Notes: generated by a model not told the origin, from the letters alone. A DNA stretch of 64,000 nucleotides from Microbacterium sp. (GCA_017306415.1 JAFKIL010000007.1:1-64000); one strand, 5' to 3'; positions 43,002-52,131 are shown, counted from the first letter of the stretch. Numbers and translations: made by a program.

Positions 43002-44032
43002 GACCGGGCGTCCCGCCGGGCCAGCCTCTCGAGCCTGGCGTTGTACTCGTCCAGTTCGACGTCGCCGAACCGTGCGGCGTGCCGCTCGGCGGCCGCCGCC
43101 CGTCGCGTGTCGCTGCGCTGCCACTGGATGAACAGCACGAGCAGCACCAGCAGCGTAGGAAGCTCGGTGAACCCCCAGGCGATGCCGCCGGCGGTCTGCT
43201 GGTCGTGGAGCGCGGCTGCGTCCAGCGACGCCATCGGCGCCGAGTAGTACGACACCATCACGGTGGTCGCCATCATGAGGACGACGCCGAAGAACGCGTG
43301 GAACGGGACGGGCACGGCCATCTCCGCGATCCGGGCCACCGGGCTCCCGGCCTGACCCATCAGGCCCGTACCGCGGCGAGGCGACGGGTCGATGCCCAAG
43401 ACGCCCCAGAAGTAGAGCGACCCGATCAACAGGAAGTGGACGAGCATCAGATTGTGGCCCCACATCGTGCTCATCAGCACGTCGAACAGCGGGGTGAAGT
43501 ACAGCGCGTACAGGCTGAGGAGGAAGAGGATGCCGGTCACGATCGGGTTCGCCAGCACCGCGGCAGGGCGGGAGTGGAGAACCCGCAGCAGGCCGATCCG
43601 CACGCGGCGCCGGGCCGGTCCGCCGCCGGACAGCGCCCGCAGCAGCAGGGTCACGGGTGCGCCGAGGCAGAGCAGGATGGGCGTCAGCATGCTCAGCGTC
43701 ATGTGCTGGATCATGTGGATGCTGAACAGCTCCATCCCGTAGCCGTCGAAGCCCGTCGCCGTCATCAGCTCGAGCGTCGCGACGCCGAGCAGCCAGCAGA
43801 CGCCCCGCAGAGGGGACCAGGCATCCCCCCGCCGGGTCAGGGTCACCACGCCGACGGCGTATGCGGCGAGGAGCAGGAGTCCGAGGATCGGCAGGATCGG
43901 GGCGGGCTGAGGATGGACCGCGAAGAGTCGTGCCGTCGTCAAAGGCCGTGTCGGCATCCACATCAGCCCGGTCATGTGCGCCGCGCCGAGGGTCGGCGGC
44001 ATCGGCATGTCCGACAGCAGCGCGAGCATCAC
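42998..44032 (-). CDS. CtaG-like cytochrome c oxidase assembly membrane protein
   Basis: A 344-residue protein with seven to eight membrane segments and conserved His patterns (FSIHMIQHMTLSMLTP, GHNLMLVHFLLIGSLYFW, VPFHAFFGV) that match the caa3-CtaG/DUF1404 family. This family supports copper insertion into haem-copper oxidases. A GTG at 44032 is chosen because it overlaps the MarR stop as GTGA; the ATG next to it (44029) is the alternative. It is the second gene of the MarR operon. Confidence 0.82.
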   Translation of the reverse strand: MMLALLSDMPMPPTLGAAHMTGLMWMPTRPLTTARLFAVHPQPAPILPILGLLLLAAYAVGVVTLTRRGDAWSPLRGVCWLLGVATLELMTATGFDGYGMELFSIHMIQHMTLSMLTPILLCLGAPVTLLLRALSGGGPARRRVRIGLLRVLHSRPAAVLANPIVTGILFLLSLYALYFTPLFDVLMSTMWGHNLMLVHFLLIGSLYFWGVLGIDPSPRRGTGLMGQAGSPVARIAEMAVPVPFHAFFGVVLMMATTVMVSYYSAPMASLDAAALHDQQTAGGIAWGFTELPTLLVLLVLFIQWQRSDTRRAAAAERHAARFGDVELDEYNARLERLARRDARS

Positions 44033-44499
44033 AGGCCGAGGATCAGCAGCTCGGCGACGGACGGCTCGCCCGCCGCGGCCGTGAAGCCGCGCAGCGCGTC
44101 AACCAGGTGGTCGCGCTGCGCGAGCGCCATGCCCTCGAGCACGGCTTCGATGAGTCGACGGCGGCTCTCGGTCACCGAGGTGACGAGCCGGGAGCCCTTC
44201 TCGCTGAGAGCCAGGATGACCTCGCGCCGGTTGTCGGGGTTCCCCTCGCGCGTCGCCCATCCGCCGAGGACGAGCCGGTCCGCGGTGCGACTGAACGTCG
44301 ACACGGTCACCCCCAGGTCCTCGGCCACGGCGCCCATCCGCTGCGGCCCCGCGGAGGACAGCAGCACCAGCACCCGGAACTGCGGCAGCGACAGCTCCTC
44401 GAGGGCGGGCAGCATCGACCGGGCGATGATGCCCAGCAGGGCACGCGACGCCGTCAGCGCCGCATCGGCCGCCGGTCGGAGGTCGTCGTCACCGCTCAT
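44029..44499 (-). CDS. MarR-family transcriptional regulator
   Basis: A 156-residue winged-helix regulator: LPQFRVLVLLSSAGPQRMGAVAEDLGVTVSTFSRTADRLVLGGW contains the recognition helix, with the wing at ATREGNPDNRREVILALSEKG. It heads a four-gene operon for copper and thiol handling, so it probably represses that operon in response to a small molecule or oxidant. The region just upstream of it contains AT-richer sequence (44521-44575) suited to a promoter. Confidence 0.9.
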   Translation of the reverse strand: MSGDDDLRPAADAALTASRALLGIIARSMLPALEELSLPQFRVLVLLSSAGPQRMGAVAEDLGVTVSTFSRTADRLVLGGWATREGNPDNRREVILALSEKGSRLVTSVTESRRRLIEAVLEGMALAQRDHLVDALRGFTAAAGEPSVAELLILGL

Positions 44500-44613
44500 C
44501 CTGTTCTCCCGCACTCCTGGGATGATTGCATTACAACAAGTATTGCATGGTGCCAATGATTGGTGGATGCCACTGGTCGGAGAGCATGGTCCGCGACTCG
44601 CTAGCGTGTCAGC

Positions 44614-45987
44614 ATGTCCTCTCGCCGTGCCCAGATCATCCGGCTGCGTGCATCGATCGTCGGCATCGAGCCCGAGATCTGGCGGACGATCGACGTCGAC
44701 GACAGCATGTCGCTCGTCGACCTGCACCGCGTGCTGCAGGTCGCGTTCGGCTGGCATGACGCCCATCTCCACAGCTTCTCGGATCACGACCCGTCGGCGT
44801 CGGCGAACGGCATTCCGCGGATCGGTCGGCGGCCTCGTCTGTGGGTCGACGCCGATTCGCTCGGCGAGTTCGAGGGCGCTGACGGCGAGGATGCGGCGGA
44901 CGAGGCCGGTGCATCCGCGCGCGAGGCGATGTCGTTCGACGGGCCGCTGTGGTACGTCTACGACTTCGGCGACGGCTGGGTGCACCGGCTCGACGTGATC
45001 GACCGCGACGGGGTTCGGGCGGGCGAGGCGCCCGCATCGATCGTCGCCGGTGAGCGCCGCAGTCCCTTCGAGGACTCCGGGGGAGAGGACGGGTACCGCG
45101 AGCTCACCGGCATCCTCGCCGATGCGCGGCATCCTGAGCACCGGTCCGCGCGGGGGTGGGTGCGGTCGGCGGCCGGGCCCTGGGGCGTCACCGATCCGGA
45201 GGACGCCGACCTCGCCGGGGCTCGCGCCGAGCTGGCCGAGGTGTTCGCGGACGCGTCGTGGCCGGAGGGCTCGCTGATCGAGGAGTTCGCCGCCGGACTG
45301 CACGCGCCGCTCCGCTCGAACCTGCGCCGCCACCTCCGGCGAACCGGGGTGCTCGACGATGCGCCGTTGCCGGATGGCGTCGTCGCCGACAGCGTTGCGC
45401 CCTACCGATGGCTCGTCGAGCGCATCGGGACGGAGGGGGTCACGCTGACGAAGGCGGGGTGGATGCCTCCCGTGGTCGTGCGGGAGGGCATGGAGCAGCT
45501 CGGGTGGCGGGACGACTGGATCGGCGAGGCGAATCGCGAAGATCTCACCTACCCGATGCGACACCTCCGGGCGTCGGCGGAGCGGCTCCGGCTCGTGCGG
45601 AAGGTCACGGGCCGACTCGTCCTCACCACTCGCACGGGGCGTGCGCTCGGCCGGCCGGGGGCACTCGCCGACGAGATCGCGCACGGCCTGCTGCGCCAGC
45701 GGATGACGGAGGGCCAGCGCGTTGCCGGCACGATCTTCGTGCTCGGTCTGGCCGACGGCACCATCACGTCACGGCGCGACGCCGAGCGCACGGTGGTCGA
45801 GACGCTGACCGCGCTCGGCTACGTCGACCGAGAGGGTCGCGACATCGACGTTCGATCCTTCTCCGGGCTCGTGGACCCGGTGCTGGACGTGCTCCGGACA
45901 CTCGGCCTCTGGCGCGTGAACGGCCGGAGCCGCGACGTGCCGCCCAGTGCGGGGGTGCGGGCGATCGCGCGGCGCGCACTACGGTGA
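44614..45987 (+). CDS. pRiA4b ORF-3-like protein
   Basis: A 457-residue protein whose first 175 residues are a pRiA4b ORF-3 domain: AQIIRLRASIVGIEPEIWRTIDVDDSMSL in pieces, VLQVAFGWHDAHLHSF, LWYVYDFGDGWVHRLDV and ASIVAGERRSPFEDSGGEDGY. The remaining part, a long helical region (about 200-450), is found in some actinobacterial members. The function of the family is not known; plasmid and chromosome copies both occur. The gene is monocistronic. Confidence 0.85.
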   Translation: MSSRRAQIIRLRASIVGIEPEIWRTIDVDDSMSLVDLHRVLQVAFGWHDAHLHSFSDHDPSASANGIPRIGRRPRLWVDADSLGEFEGADGEDAADEAGASAREAMSFDGPLWYVYDFGDGWVHRLDVIDRDGVRAGEAPASIVAGERRSPFEDSGGEDGYRELTGILADARHPEHRSARGWVRSAAGPWGVTDPEDADLAGARAELAEVFADASWPEGSLIEEFAAGLHAPLRSNLRRHLRRTGVLDDAPLPDGVVADSVAPYRWLVERIGTEGVTLTKAGWMPPVVVREGMEQLGWRDDWIGEANREDLTYPMRHLRASAERLRLVRKVTGRLVLTTRTGRALGRPGALADEIAHGLLRQRMTEGQRVAGTIFVLGLADGTITSRRDAERTVVETLTALGYVDREGRDIDVRSFSGLVDPVLDVLRTLGLWRVNGRSRDVPPSAGVRAIARRALR

Positions 45988-46035
45988 AGCAACCCCGGAC
46001 CGGGGCATCCCGACGCAAAGGAGAGGAACGCGACC

Positions 46036-46425
46036 ATGACTGACGCGCAAGCAGGCTGGTACGACGACGGCACCGGCACGACGCGGTGGTGGGACGGCGC
46101 GAACTGGACGGAGACCGTTCAGCCGCCCGCACCGAAGGCCCCGGGAATCGACGGAATGATCGCGCGAGCACAGGCGGATGCCGTCGCCGGCGCGCAGCCC
46201 CGGCCCGCGCCCGCGGGCATGAGCTACGTGGTTCTGCAGGTCGTCCTCAAGGAGAAGTTCTTCGGTACCGGCTCCGGCAACCTGACCGAACTCGAGAAGG
46301 CGATCAACAAGCAGGCCGCCCTCGGCTATCGCTTGCACACGATCAGCACTGCGTCCTCGGGGAGCTCGGGATTCGGGGGCGGTGACCGCATCCAGGCGAC
46401 GATGGTCTTCGAGAAGCTGTCCTGA
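46036..46425 (+). CDS. DUF2510-DUF4177-type small protein
   Basis: A 129-residue protein. The first 30 residues (AGWYDDGTGTTRWWDGANWTE) are a DUF2510 unit with its WYDD...WWDG...W pattern, common at the ends of actinobacterial membrane or regulatory proteins. The rest (SYVVLQVVLKEKFFGTG, LEKAINKQAALGYRLHTIST, IQATMVFEKL) is DUF4177-like. The ATG follows AAAGGAGAGG. No membrane segment is present. Function unknown. Confidence 0.8.
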   Translation: MTDAQAGWYDDGTGTTRWWDGANWTETVQPPAPKAPGIDGMIARAQADAVAGAQPRPAPAGMSYVVLQVVLKEKFFGTGSGNLTELEKAINKQAALGYRLHTISTASSGSSGFGGGDRIQATMVFEKLS

Positions 46426-46455
46426 CCACGCGCTCGTCGGCGGTCGCGCCTCGCC

Positions 46456-47010
46456 TCACCGGGCGAGCGGCACCCAGAGAGCCTCGGTCGCGACCACGAG
46501 GACCGCGGCGCCGGTGATGCTCCACACCGCGATGCGGGTCCAGTCGATCGGCCGCGGTGCGACGCGACCTGTGCTGAAGCCCAGCGCATCCGTCCACTGC
46601 ACGAACTCGTCGAAACGCAGCGTCACGCGGGGTGGCGCCTCGGTTCGCGGCGGCGGAGCGGTGCGCGGCGGCGCCGCCGTGCGCGGGCGCGTGCGGGTCG
46701 AGGGGCGAGGCTCCGCGGTGCGCGACTCTCGGTAGGCGCGGCGGCTGCTGGTCTCGGCAGGGCTCGACGCTGCCGTGGCCGCCGGCGCCGGCATCCGACC
46801 GGTGTCGCCGACGTGGGTGACGAGGATGTCTCGGGCGGTGCGCGCCCGGTCGAACTCGAGCTCGAGCCGCCGACGACCGTACGGGTCCGCGTCGGGGTGC
46901 CGGTCGGGATGCACTTCGCGCGCGCGCATGCGGAACGCCTCGCGGATCTCCTGGACGCCCGCGTCGCGCCCCAGGCCGAGGCACGTGCGCGCTTCGTCGA
47001 CGGTCATCAT
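46456..47010 (-). CDS. J-domain membrane protein
   Basis: A 184-residue protein. The N-terminal J-domain (about 3-62) has the HPD motif (VHPDRHPDAD) and helix patterns ARTCLGLGRDAGVQEIREAF and RRRLELEFDRARTARDIL. A low-complexity Arg/Pro/Ser linker follows (70-125), with one membrane segment at about 162-182. It could call DnaK to the membrane. The ATG overlaps the stop of the gene upstream as ATGA, so it works with that two-helix protein. Confidence 0.8.
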   Translation of the reverse strand: MMTVDEARTCLGLGRDAGVQEIREAFRMRAREVHPDRHPDADPYGRRRLELEFDRARTARDILVTHVGDTGRMPAPAATAASSPAETSSRRAYRESRTAEPRPSTRTRPRTAAPPRTAPPPRTEAPPRVTLRFDEFVQWTDALGFSTGRVAPRPIDWTRIAVWSITGAAVLVVATEALWVPLAR

Positions 47011-47492
47011 GCGGCGTCCCGCAGGTAGAGCTGGTATTCGCGGGTGAGGCGCTTGGTGCGCTCCTCCTCCGCGACGAGCGCGAGTTCGGAGAACACCGTG
47101 GCCGTCGTCCGCTTCCAGAGGGCACGGTGGGCGAGTGCGAAGCCGATGCCGGCGACGAAGGCGGCGAGCGCCACGGCGCGCAGCGAGACAGCGGTCGGCT
47201 GCAGGGCGGTCGCGATGGAGGTGATGATCCAGACCGCGGCCAGCACGTTCGCGGTGAGCGCCCACTTGCGGATCGGGCGGTAGAACGGCGCGGTGTAACG
47301 CGACCACCCTTCGTTCGGCGTCCAGAACCGCCACCCGGTAGGCGGGCGCGGAGCGCCGGGGATCGGCCGCCATGCCGGCGGAGGTGCCCACAGCGCGTTC
47401 TCGCGGACCCAGCGCTCGGAGGGCACCGGCCATCCTGGAGGCACGCAGAAGTCCGCGGGGAGACCGGAGATCCGGACACGTCTGACGCTCAT
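47007..47492 (-). CDS. Two-helix membrane protein with Trp-rich N-terminus
   Basis: A 161-residue protein. The first 75 residues are rich in Trp and Pro (PPGWPVPSERWVRENALW, WRFWTPNEGWSRY), like the short membrane-surface domains before DUF2510-type proteins. Two membrane segments lie at about 80-98 and 103-122, and the C-terminal helix (SELALVAEEERTKRLTREY) is charged. The ATG at 47492 has AGAGAGGA upstream. It is translated with the J-domain protein. Function unknown. Confidence 0.7.
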   Translation of the reverse strand: MSVRRVRISGLPADFCVPPGWPVPSERWVRENALWAPPPAWRPIPGAPRPPTGWRFWTPNEGWSRYTAPFYRPIRKWALTANVLAAVWIITSIATALQPTAVSLRAVALAAFVAGIGFALAHRALWKRTTATVFSELALVAEEERTKRLTREYQLYLRDAA

Positions 47493-47691
47493 TCGATCCT
47501 CTCTGGGGTGAGGATGCGGCGAAGCCGGCACCAGTGGGGAGCTGGTGCGCGACGTGAGGCCGCCCGAACGGCCTCGTGCCTTCCGGAAGTATGGCAGAAG
47601 ATGAGAGAGTTCTCATCTAGTCCCGGCGGCGGAGGCTACCTGCTTCGATCATCGCGCCGGCCGGCGCCACGAGGTCGCGTAGCATCTGACG

Positions 47692-47994
47692 ATGATCTCC
47701 GATCCGGCGACCCGCCGCATCGAGCTCGTCCTGCGCCGGCCGTGGTTCGCGCTCTACGTCGGCATACGGCCGACTCTCGTCATCGCCGGGCGAGGCCAGC
47801 CCGCGCAGTGGGGGATCGGCACCTGGCAGGTGCCCGTCGATCAGACCGTCGTGATCGGAGTCTTCCTCTTCAACCGGATGTGGCGATTCGGGCACGCGGA
47901 GGTCGCTCTCGAGCCCGAGCAGGGACCACGGCTCGCGTACCGCGCCCCCGTGCTCCCCTTCGGGCGCGGGAGGTTCCGCTCCGCGGCATCCTGA
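47692..47994 (+). CDS. Hypothetical protein
   Basis: A 100-residue basic protein with alternating strand patterns (FALYVGIRPTLVIAG, QTVVIGVFLFNR, AEVALEPEQ), no membrane helix and no recognised motif. It probably folds as a small beta-sandwich. No clear ribosome site precedes the ATG. It stands alone just before the tRNA gene; the 119 bases after it show no gene. Confidence 0.5.
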   Translation: MISDPATRRIELVLRRPWFALYVGIRPTLVIAGRGQPAQWGIGTWQVPVDQTVVIGVFLFNRMWRFGHAEVALEPEQGPRLAYRAPVLPFGRGRFRSAAS

Positions 47995-48113
47995 CGCATC
48001 TGTTGCTCGCTCCCGCCGGGCTCGACGGAGCGTGCGCCAGAACGTCGCGCCGGCGATCTGCCGTGGTCTGCGCCTGACTCGGGCGAGAAATGCCCGGTCT
48101 TTGCGTGAAAAGA

Positions 48114-48201
48114 TGGCGGAGGATGGGGGATTCGAACCCCCGAGGGCTTGCACCCAACACGCTTTCCAAGCGTGCGCCATAGGCCACTAGGCGAATCCTC
48201 C
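48114..48201 (-). tRNA. tRNA-Ser (anticodon GGA)
   Basis: Read on the minus strand the gene starts GGAGGATTCGCCTAGTGG and ends ATCCTCCG plus an encoded CCA at 48114-48116. The acceptor stem GGAGGAT pairs with ATCCTCC. The anticodon stem CACGC/GCGTG encloses TTGGAAA, giving anticodon GGA, which reads UCC and UCU. The long variable arm is typical of serine tRNAs. Confidence 0.96.
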
Positions 48202-48224
48202 TGGGCCCCGGAGGGCCGTCGACC

Positions 48225-48230
48225 ATCCTA
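48225..48230 (-). promoter_or_regulatory. Probable -10 box of tRNA-Ser
   Basis: TAGGAT on the minus strand, 24 bases before the mature 5' end. A weak TTCGGA lies about 18 bases further upstream. This is a plausible sigma-70-type promoter. Confidence 0.4.
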
Positions 48231-48282
48231 CCGTGCAAGCGCCAACCGTCCGAACCGGCCCGCTCCGGGCCCGCTCGCTCGG

Positions 48283-48351
48283 AGTTTCGGTCGCAAAGCG
48301 TCGTTCTGGGCACCGCGGGGGCCGCCATAACGCCCATTTGCGACCGAAACT
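48283..48351. repeat. Short palindromic element
   Basis: AGTTTCGGTCGCAAA at 48283-48297 and its exact reverse complement at 48337-48351 enclose 39 bases. It lies in the 353-base gene-free gap 48202-48554, between the tRNA gene and the transglutaminase gene. It resembles a mobile palindromic repeat. Confidence 0.6.
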
Positions 48352-48399
48352 GCGTGACGGTGGGCCGAGAATGAGCTCGACCCGCCGCCTCAGGGTGAA

Positions 48400-48521
48400 G
48401 GTGGCGCCTCATGTCGCTTCAGGGGCGGGGATGCCGCGCGACGCGCCACCTCGGCCCCGCCTCCCGGTGATGGTGGCGCGTCATGTCGGCTTCGGGCATC
48501 GGATGCGGCATGAAGCGCCAC
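48400..48521. repeat. Tandem pair of REP-like hairpins
   Basis: Two units start alike (GGTGGCGCCTCATGTCG at 48400 and GGTGGCGCGTCATGTCG at 48472). Each has an inverted partner 3' (GCGCCACC at 48443-48450 and GCGCCAC at 48515-48521), so two similar hairpins follow each other. They lie downstream of the transglutaminase gene and may act as terminators. Confidence 0.5.
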
Positions 48522-48554
48522 TTCCGGCGCCGGGTACCCGAGCCAGACCCCGGG

Positions 48555-50870
48555 CTACCGCCGCGCCCCGACCCGTTCCGCCGACCCGGCGTACACGCTC
48601 CCCGGTCGCACGACCAGCGACCGCGGGAAGAGCAGGCCGAGCCACCGCCGTGCCGCGGGCGCCGACCGCAGCAGCGCCACCCGGACCGCGACCGACGACG
48701 CGGCCAACTCGGCGTCCTGCCAGTACCAGCGCTGCCCGTCCTGGGCGTAGGCGGACTGCTCGATCGCACCGATGAGCACGCCCATCGGGTCGGGCGGCAC
48801 GCCGTGCTCGCGCACGAGTCTTCGCCCGAAGGCGCGCGCCGACTCGCTCGCCGGCACGGGGATGCCGAGGTCGATCGCCGTCTCCTGCACGCTCACCCAC
48901 GCGGCCTCGGGGTCGCCGTCGCGGGCGGCGGCATCCTGCCTCCGCCGCCGGATGAATCCGATCACCGATGGCACGGCGAGGACGATCAGCACGCCCAGCG
49001 CTCCGAGCGCCCACGGCACCGACTGGGATGCGGGGTTGGCGGACGTGAGGTTCTGGTCGTCGCCGAGCTGCCGGCCGCTCGCATCGACGCTCGTCGTGGG
49101 GCTCGGGCTCGCCTGGTCCGGCGAGGTCGTGGCATCCGTGCCGTCCTGGCTGTCGGCCGAGCCCGTCACTCCCGACACGAAGTTCGTCGCGTTGCCGAGG
49201 CTCTTGGTGGGCTCGAACGGGATCCACCCGATGCCCTGGAAGTACACCTCGGGCCACGCGTGCAGCTGTGCGCTGGACACCGAGTACACCGAGTCGCCCT
49301 GGAAGCTCGCGGTGGTGTCGGTGCCGGGGAGGTAGCCGACGACGATGCGCGACGCCATTCCGAGCTCGCGCGCCATGATCGCGAACGCCGACGCGAAGTG
49401 GATGCAGTACCCCTCCTTCTGCTTGAGGAAGGCCGTGACGGACGCGATGCCCGACGTGTCGTACCCGTCGCGGACCGGCGCGGTCAGCGAATACGTGAAG
49501 TCGGGGCCGCGGAACCAGTTCTGCAGGTCGATCAGCGCGTCGTAGTCGCTCTGTGCGCCGTCGGTGAGCTGCCGAGCCAGCCCGCCGATCGTGGCGGGGG
49601 TGTTCGGCGGCAGGCTCTTGTCGTAGGGGTTGCTGTTGCCGAGCCGTGCGGACGCGGCGCGGATCTGCTCGAGCGTCGGCTCGGGGAGGTCGGTGATCAC
49701 CTCGTACGACAGCCCCTGCACGGTCGTCGTGCTCCCGATCACGGTCCGATTCTGGGGCATCACCGCCCACTGCCCGGTGAGCCCGTCGATCGCGACGGCG
49801 GGGAATGGGATGGGAAGATACTGCGTCACGAGGTTCTGGATCGTGACCTTGGTCTGGTACTCCTCGACCTTGATCTCGGGGTCGACCGGGACGTCGCCGA
49901 ACCCGGCTCCGCGTCCGACGGGCGTGCTGTCGGTGCGGTCGGGGAGCCACACCTTGCCGTTGAAGCTCGACAGTGTCACCGCGCGCAGGTACGGCACGTT
50001 CGGCATCGTCGAGGTGAAGGTGAGGACCTGGACGTCCTTCGGCTTGCGCAGGTCGTCGCCGAGCGTGAGGTTCGGGTTGATCGACGCGGTGCCGATCCCG
50101 ACGTCGCCGGCACGGGAGGCGGGCGTCGGCAGCAGGGGAGTGGCCACGATCGCCACGATCACCGCGATGGCGCCGATCCCGAGGGCGGTGGCCGACGTGC
50201 TCGCGGGCGTGCTGAATCCGCCGGCTCGGGGCCGCGCCGGCGACTGGTTCCGCGTGCGGGTCTCCGTGCGCAGGAGGAAGAGGATGGCGGCCGCCAGGAG
50301 CGCGAACCCGATCACGTCGAACGCCGAGGGCACCGCGATCGAGGGGATGAGCGACACCGCGACGAGTCCGACGGCGGCGACCAGCGGCATCCGCGCCGTG
50401 ATGACCACGTGGTCGATCACGATCGTGAGCAGCCCCATCGACCCGACGATGAGGAACGCCAGCGCCGGGCTCGCGGTGAGGGGAGCCGCGCCGACGATGA
50501 TCTCGTCGACCGCCTGCCGCACGAGCGCGGGAACCACCTCGATCGACGCGAGCGTCGGGATGATCCCCACCAGCGCGGTGTCCCGCAGGAACACGAGCGT
50601 GATCAGCACGACCCACACGCCCGCCTCGATGAGGCTCACCGCGACGGCGGGCAGCCGGTACCAGCGCGCCCCGCACCCCGCGGCGAGCACGGCCAGCGGC
50701 ACGAACACGGCCCCCGCGACCCACGCCGACGGATCGACCACCTTCAGCAGCGGCAGCAGCGCCGCCATGAGCGCCACGAACACCCCGATGGCGAGGATGA
50801 GCTCGCCCCGCTGCCAGCGCACGCCGGTCGTGCCGGTGTCGGTTGCTGTCGCCGTCTCAGCCGAGGGCAT
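48555..50870 (-). CDS. Transglutaminase-like membrane protein (TgpA type)
   Basis: A 771-residue membrane protein. About six membrane segments occupy the first 240 residues. An outside transglutaminase-core domain follows, with the catalytic Cys near residue 489 (KEGYCIHFA) and His near 537 (QLHAWPEVY), and the expected downstream GWIPFEPT segment. A further membrane segment lies near 635 and a cytoplasmic DUF4129-like tail ends the protein. The gene overlaps the DUF58 gene by 14 bases and is third in MoxR–DUF58–transglutaminase order, a standard actinobacterial operon. The substrate is unknown. Confidence 0.9.
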   Translation of the reverse strand: MPSAETATATDTGTTGVRWQRGELILAIGVFVALMAALLPLLKVVDPSAWVAGAVFVPLAVLAAGCGARWYRLPAVAVSLIEAGVWVVLITLVFLRDTALVGIIPTLASIEVVPALVRQAVDEIIVGAAPLTASPALAFLIVGSMGLLTIVIDHVVITARMPLVAAVGLVAVSLIPSIAVPSAFDVIGFALLAAAILFLLRTETRTRNQSPARPRAGGFSTPASTSATALGIGAIAVIVAIVATPLLPTPASRAGDVGIGTASINPNLTLGDDLRKPKDVQVLTFTSTMPNVPYLRAVTLSSFNGKVWLPDRTDSTPVGRGAGFGDVPVDPEIKVEEYQTKVTIQNLVTQYLPIPFPAVAIDGLTGQWAVMPQNRTVIGSTTTVQGLSYEVITDLPEPTLEQIRAASARLGNSNPYDKSLPPNTPATIGGLARQLTDGAQSDYDALIDLQNWFRGPDFTYSLTAPVRDGYDTSGIASVTAFLKQKEGYCIHFASAFAIMARELGMASRIVVGYLPGTDTTASFQGDSVYSVSSAQLHAWPEVYFQGIGWIPFEPTKSLGNATNFVSGVTGSADSQDGTDATTSPDQASPSPTTSVDASGRQLGDDQNLTSANPASQSVPWALGALGVLIVLAVPSVIGFIRRRRQDAAARDGDPEAAWVSVQETAIDLGIPVPASESARAFGRRLVREHGVPPDPMGVLIGAIEQSAYAQDGQRWYWQDAELAASSVAVRVALLRSAPAARRWLGLLFPRSLVVRPGSVYAGSAERVGARR

Positions 50871-52131
50871 GCGTCACCCCCCGCTCCGCGACGTCCGCCC
50901 ACGCCGCGCGCAGGTCGACGCCGGGTCCGATGCCCGCACTGCGCCATCCGGATGCCTCGGCGCGCGCGAGCGCGTCACCCTGCGGCGCCACCGCCAGGAG
51001 CAGCGGGAGCCCGGAATGGTGCGGCACGGCGGCGAGCGCATCCGTCTCCGCGGTGTCGAGCCGGCCCGTGATGACCACGATCGGGCCGGTGCTGATGCCG
51101 GTGAACAGCTGCGCGACACGGCCGAGGTCGCTGTCGAGCCGGGCGGTCACCGTCGCGAAGTGGGTCGTCATGGCGTCGACCTGGGCGCTGTCGCCGCCTT
51201 CGATCGGGTCCCACAGGACCGTGCCGTCCGAGTCGACGACCTCGACGGAGTATCCCTCCTGCACGAGCCGCGCGACGGCGGAGACGCACGCCGACACGCC
51301 CAGCTCGAACAGCGGATCGGCGCCCGGCGCATCCATCGCCTCGGGCGACCAGCGCGACAGGCCGCGGTCGAAGACGACGGATGACTCGGGCGTCGACTCC
51401 TGCTCCTCCTGCCGCACCATGAGCGTGTCGCGATGGGCGGAGGCGCGCCAGTGGATGCGCCGCATCGAGTCGCCCGGCAGGTACGAGCGCGGAGTGAGGT
51501 TGTCGGACCCCTGCCCGAGCTGGTTCGTCGTCGCGTGCAGGGTGCCGCCCGTGTCGCCCGCGAAGCTCGTGAGCGGCGGCAGCTCGACGACCGCGGGTGC
51601 CACGACCACGCGCGTCCGGTCGCCCACGAGGCTCGAACGACGCGCCAGGCCGAACGGGTCGGCCGAGGTGAGCTGCAGGGGTCCGAGCCAGTGCACGCCC
51701 CGGCGCAGCGCCTCGAGCTCGTAGCGGAACTCCACCGTGCGGTCGCCGCCGCGCAGCCCGGAGCCGATGGCGGGGAACTCGCCGCTCGCGGGCCCGGCGC
51801 CCTGGCTCGACGCACCGGGGGCGAGGGCGCCCTTGGGGAGCGTGTCGCGCCAGGTTCCCGGAGCGGTGGGGAGCGCCGTCCGCACCGCGACCCGCACCGT
51901 CACGCTCGTGCTGCGGCCGACCACCGCGACATCCGGCGACAGCGACCGCGAGACGGTCTCGGTGCGCCGCACCGCGTACAGCGACGCGAAGCTGACCGCG
52001 ACGACGGCGAGCAGCAGCAGCCCGAAGTAGAGGAGCTCGACGAGTCCGAGCTGGTTGGCCACCGCGAAGCACGCGATCGCCAGCACGAGCGCGCCCGTCC
52101 CGCGCGGGGTGAGCGGCCAGACGCGTCTCAT
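50857..52131 (-). CDS. DUF58 (vWA-like) membrane protein
   Basis: A 424-residue protein. Two membrane segments lie at about 13-33 and 35-55, followed by a beta-rich domain (about 60-200) and the DUF58 core, with the signature RSYLPGDSMRRIHWRASAHRD near 215-235. This is the partner of MoxR ATPases. It sits 4 bases downstream of the MoxR gene, with the transglutaminase gene next. Together they are likely to assemble or modify envelope proteins. Confidence 0.9.
   Translation of the reverse strand: MRRVWPLTPRGTGALVLAIACFAVANQLGLVELLYFGLLLLAVVAVSFASLYAVRRTETVSRSLSPDVAVVGRSTSVTVRVAVRTALPTAPGTWRDTLPKGALAPGASSQGAGPASGEFPAIGSGLRGGDRTVEFRYELEALRRGVHWLGPLQLTSADPFGLARRSSLVGDRTRVVVAPAVVELPPLTSFAGDTGGTLHATTNQLGQGSDNLTPRSYLPGDSMRRIHWRASAHRDTLMVRQEEQESTPESSVVFDRGLSRWSPEAMDAPGADPLFELGVSACVSAVARLVQEGYSVEVVDSDGTVLWDPIEGGDSAQVDAMTTHFATVTARLDSDLGRVAQLFTGISTGPIVVITGRLDTAETDALAAVPHHSGLPLLLAVAPQGDALARAEASGWRSAGIGPGVDLRAAWADVAERGVTHALG

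Noticed and set aside
48202-48554. Possible CRISPR-like repeats near the tRNA gene
   Set aside because: Repeats are inverted hairpins of two kinds, not regular direct repeats with spacers, and no cas gene is present.
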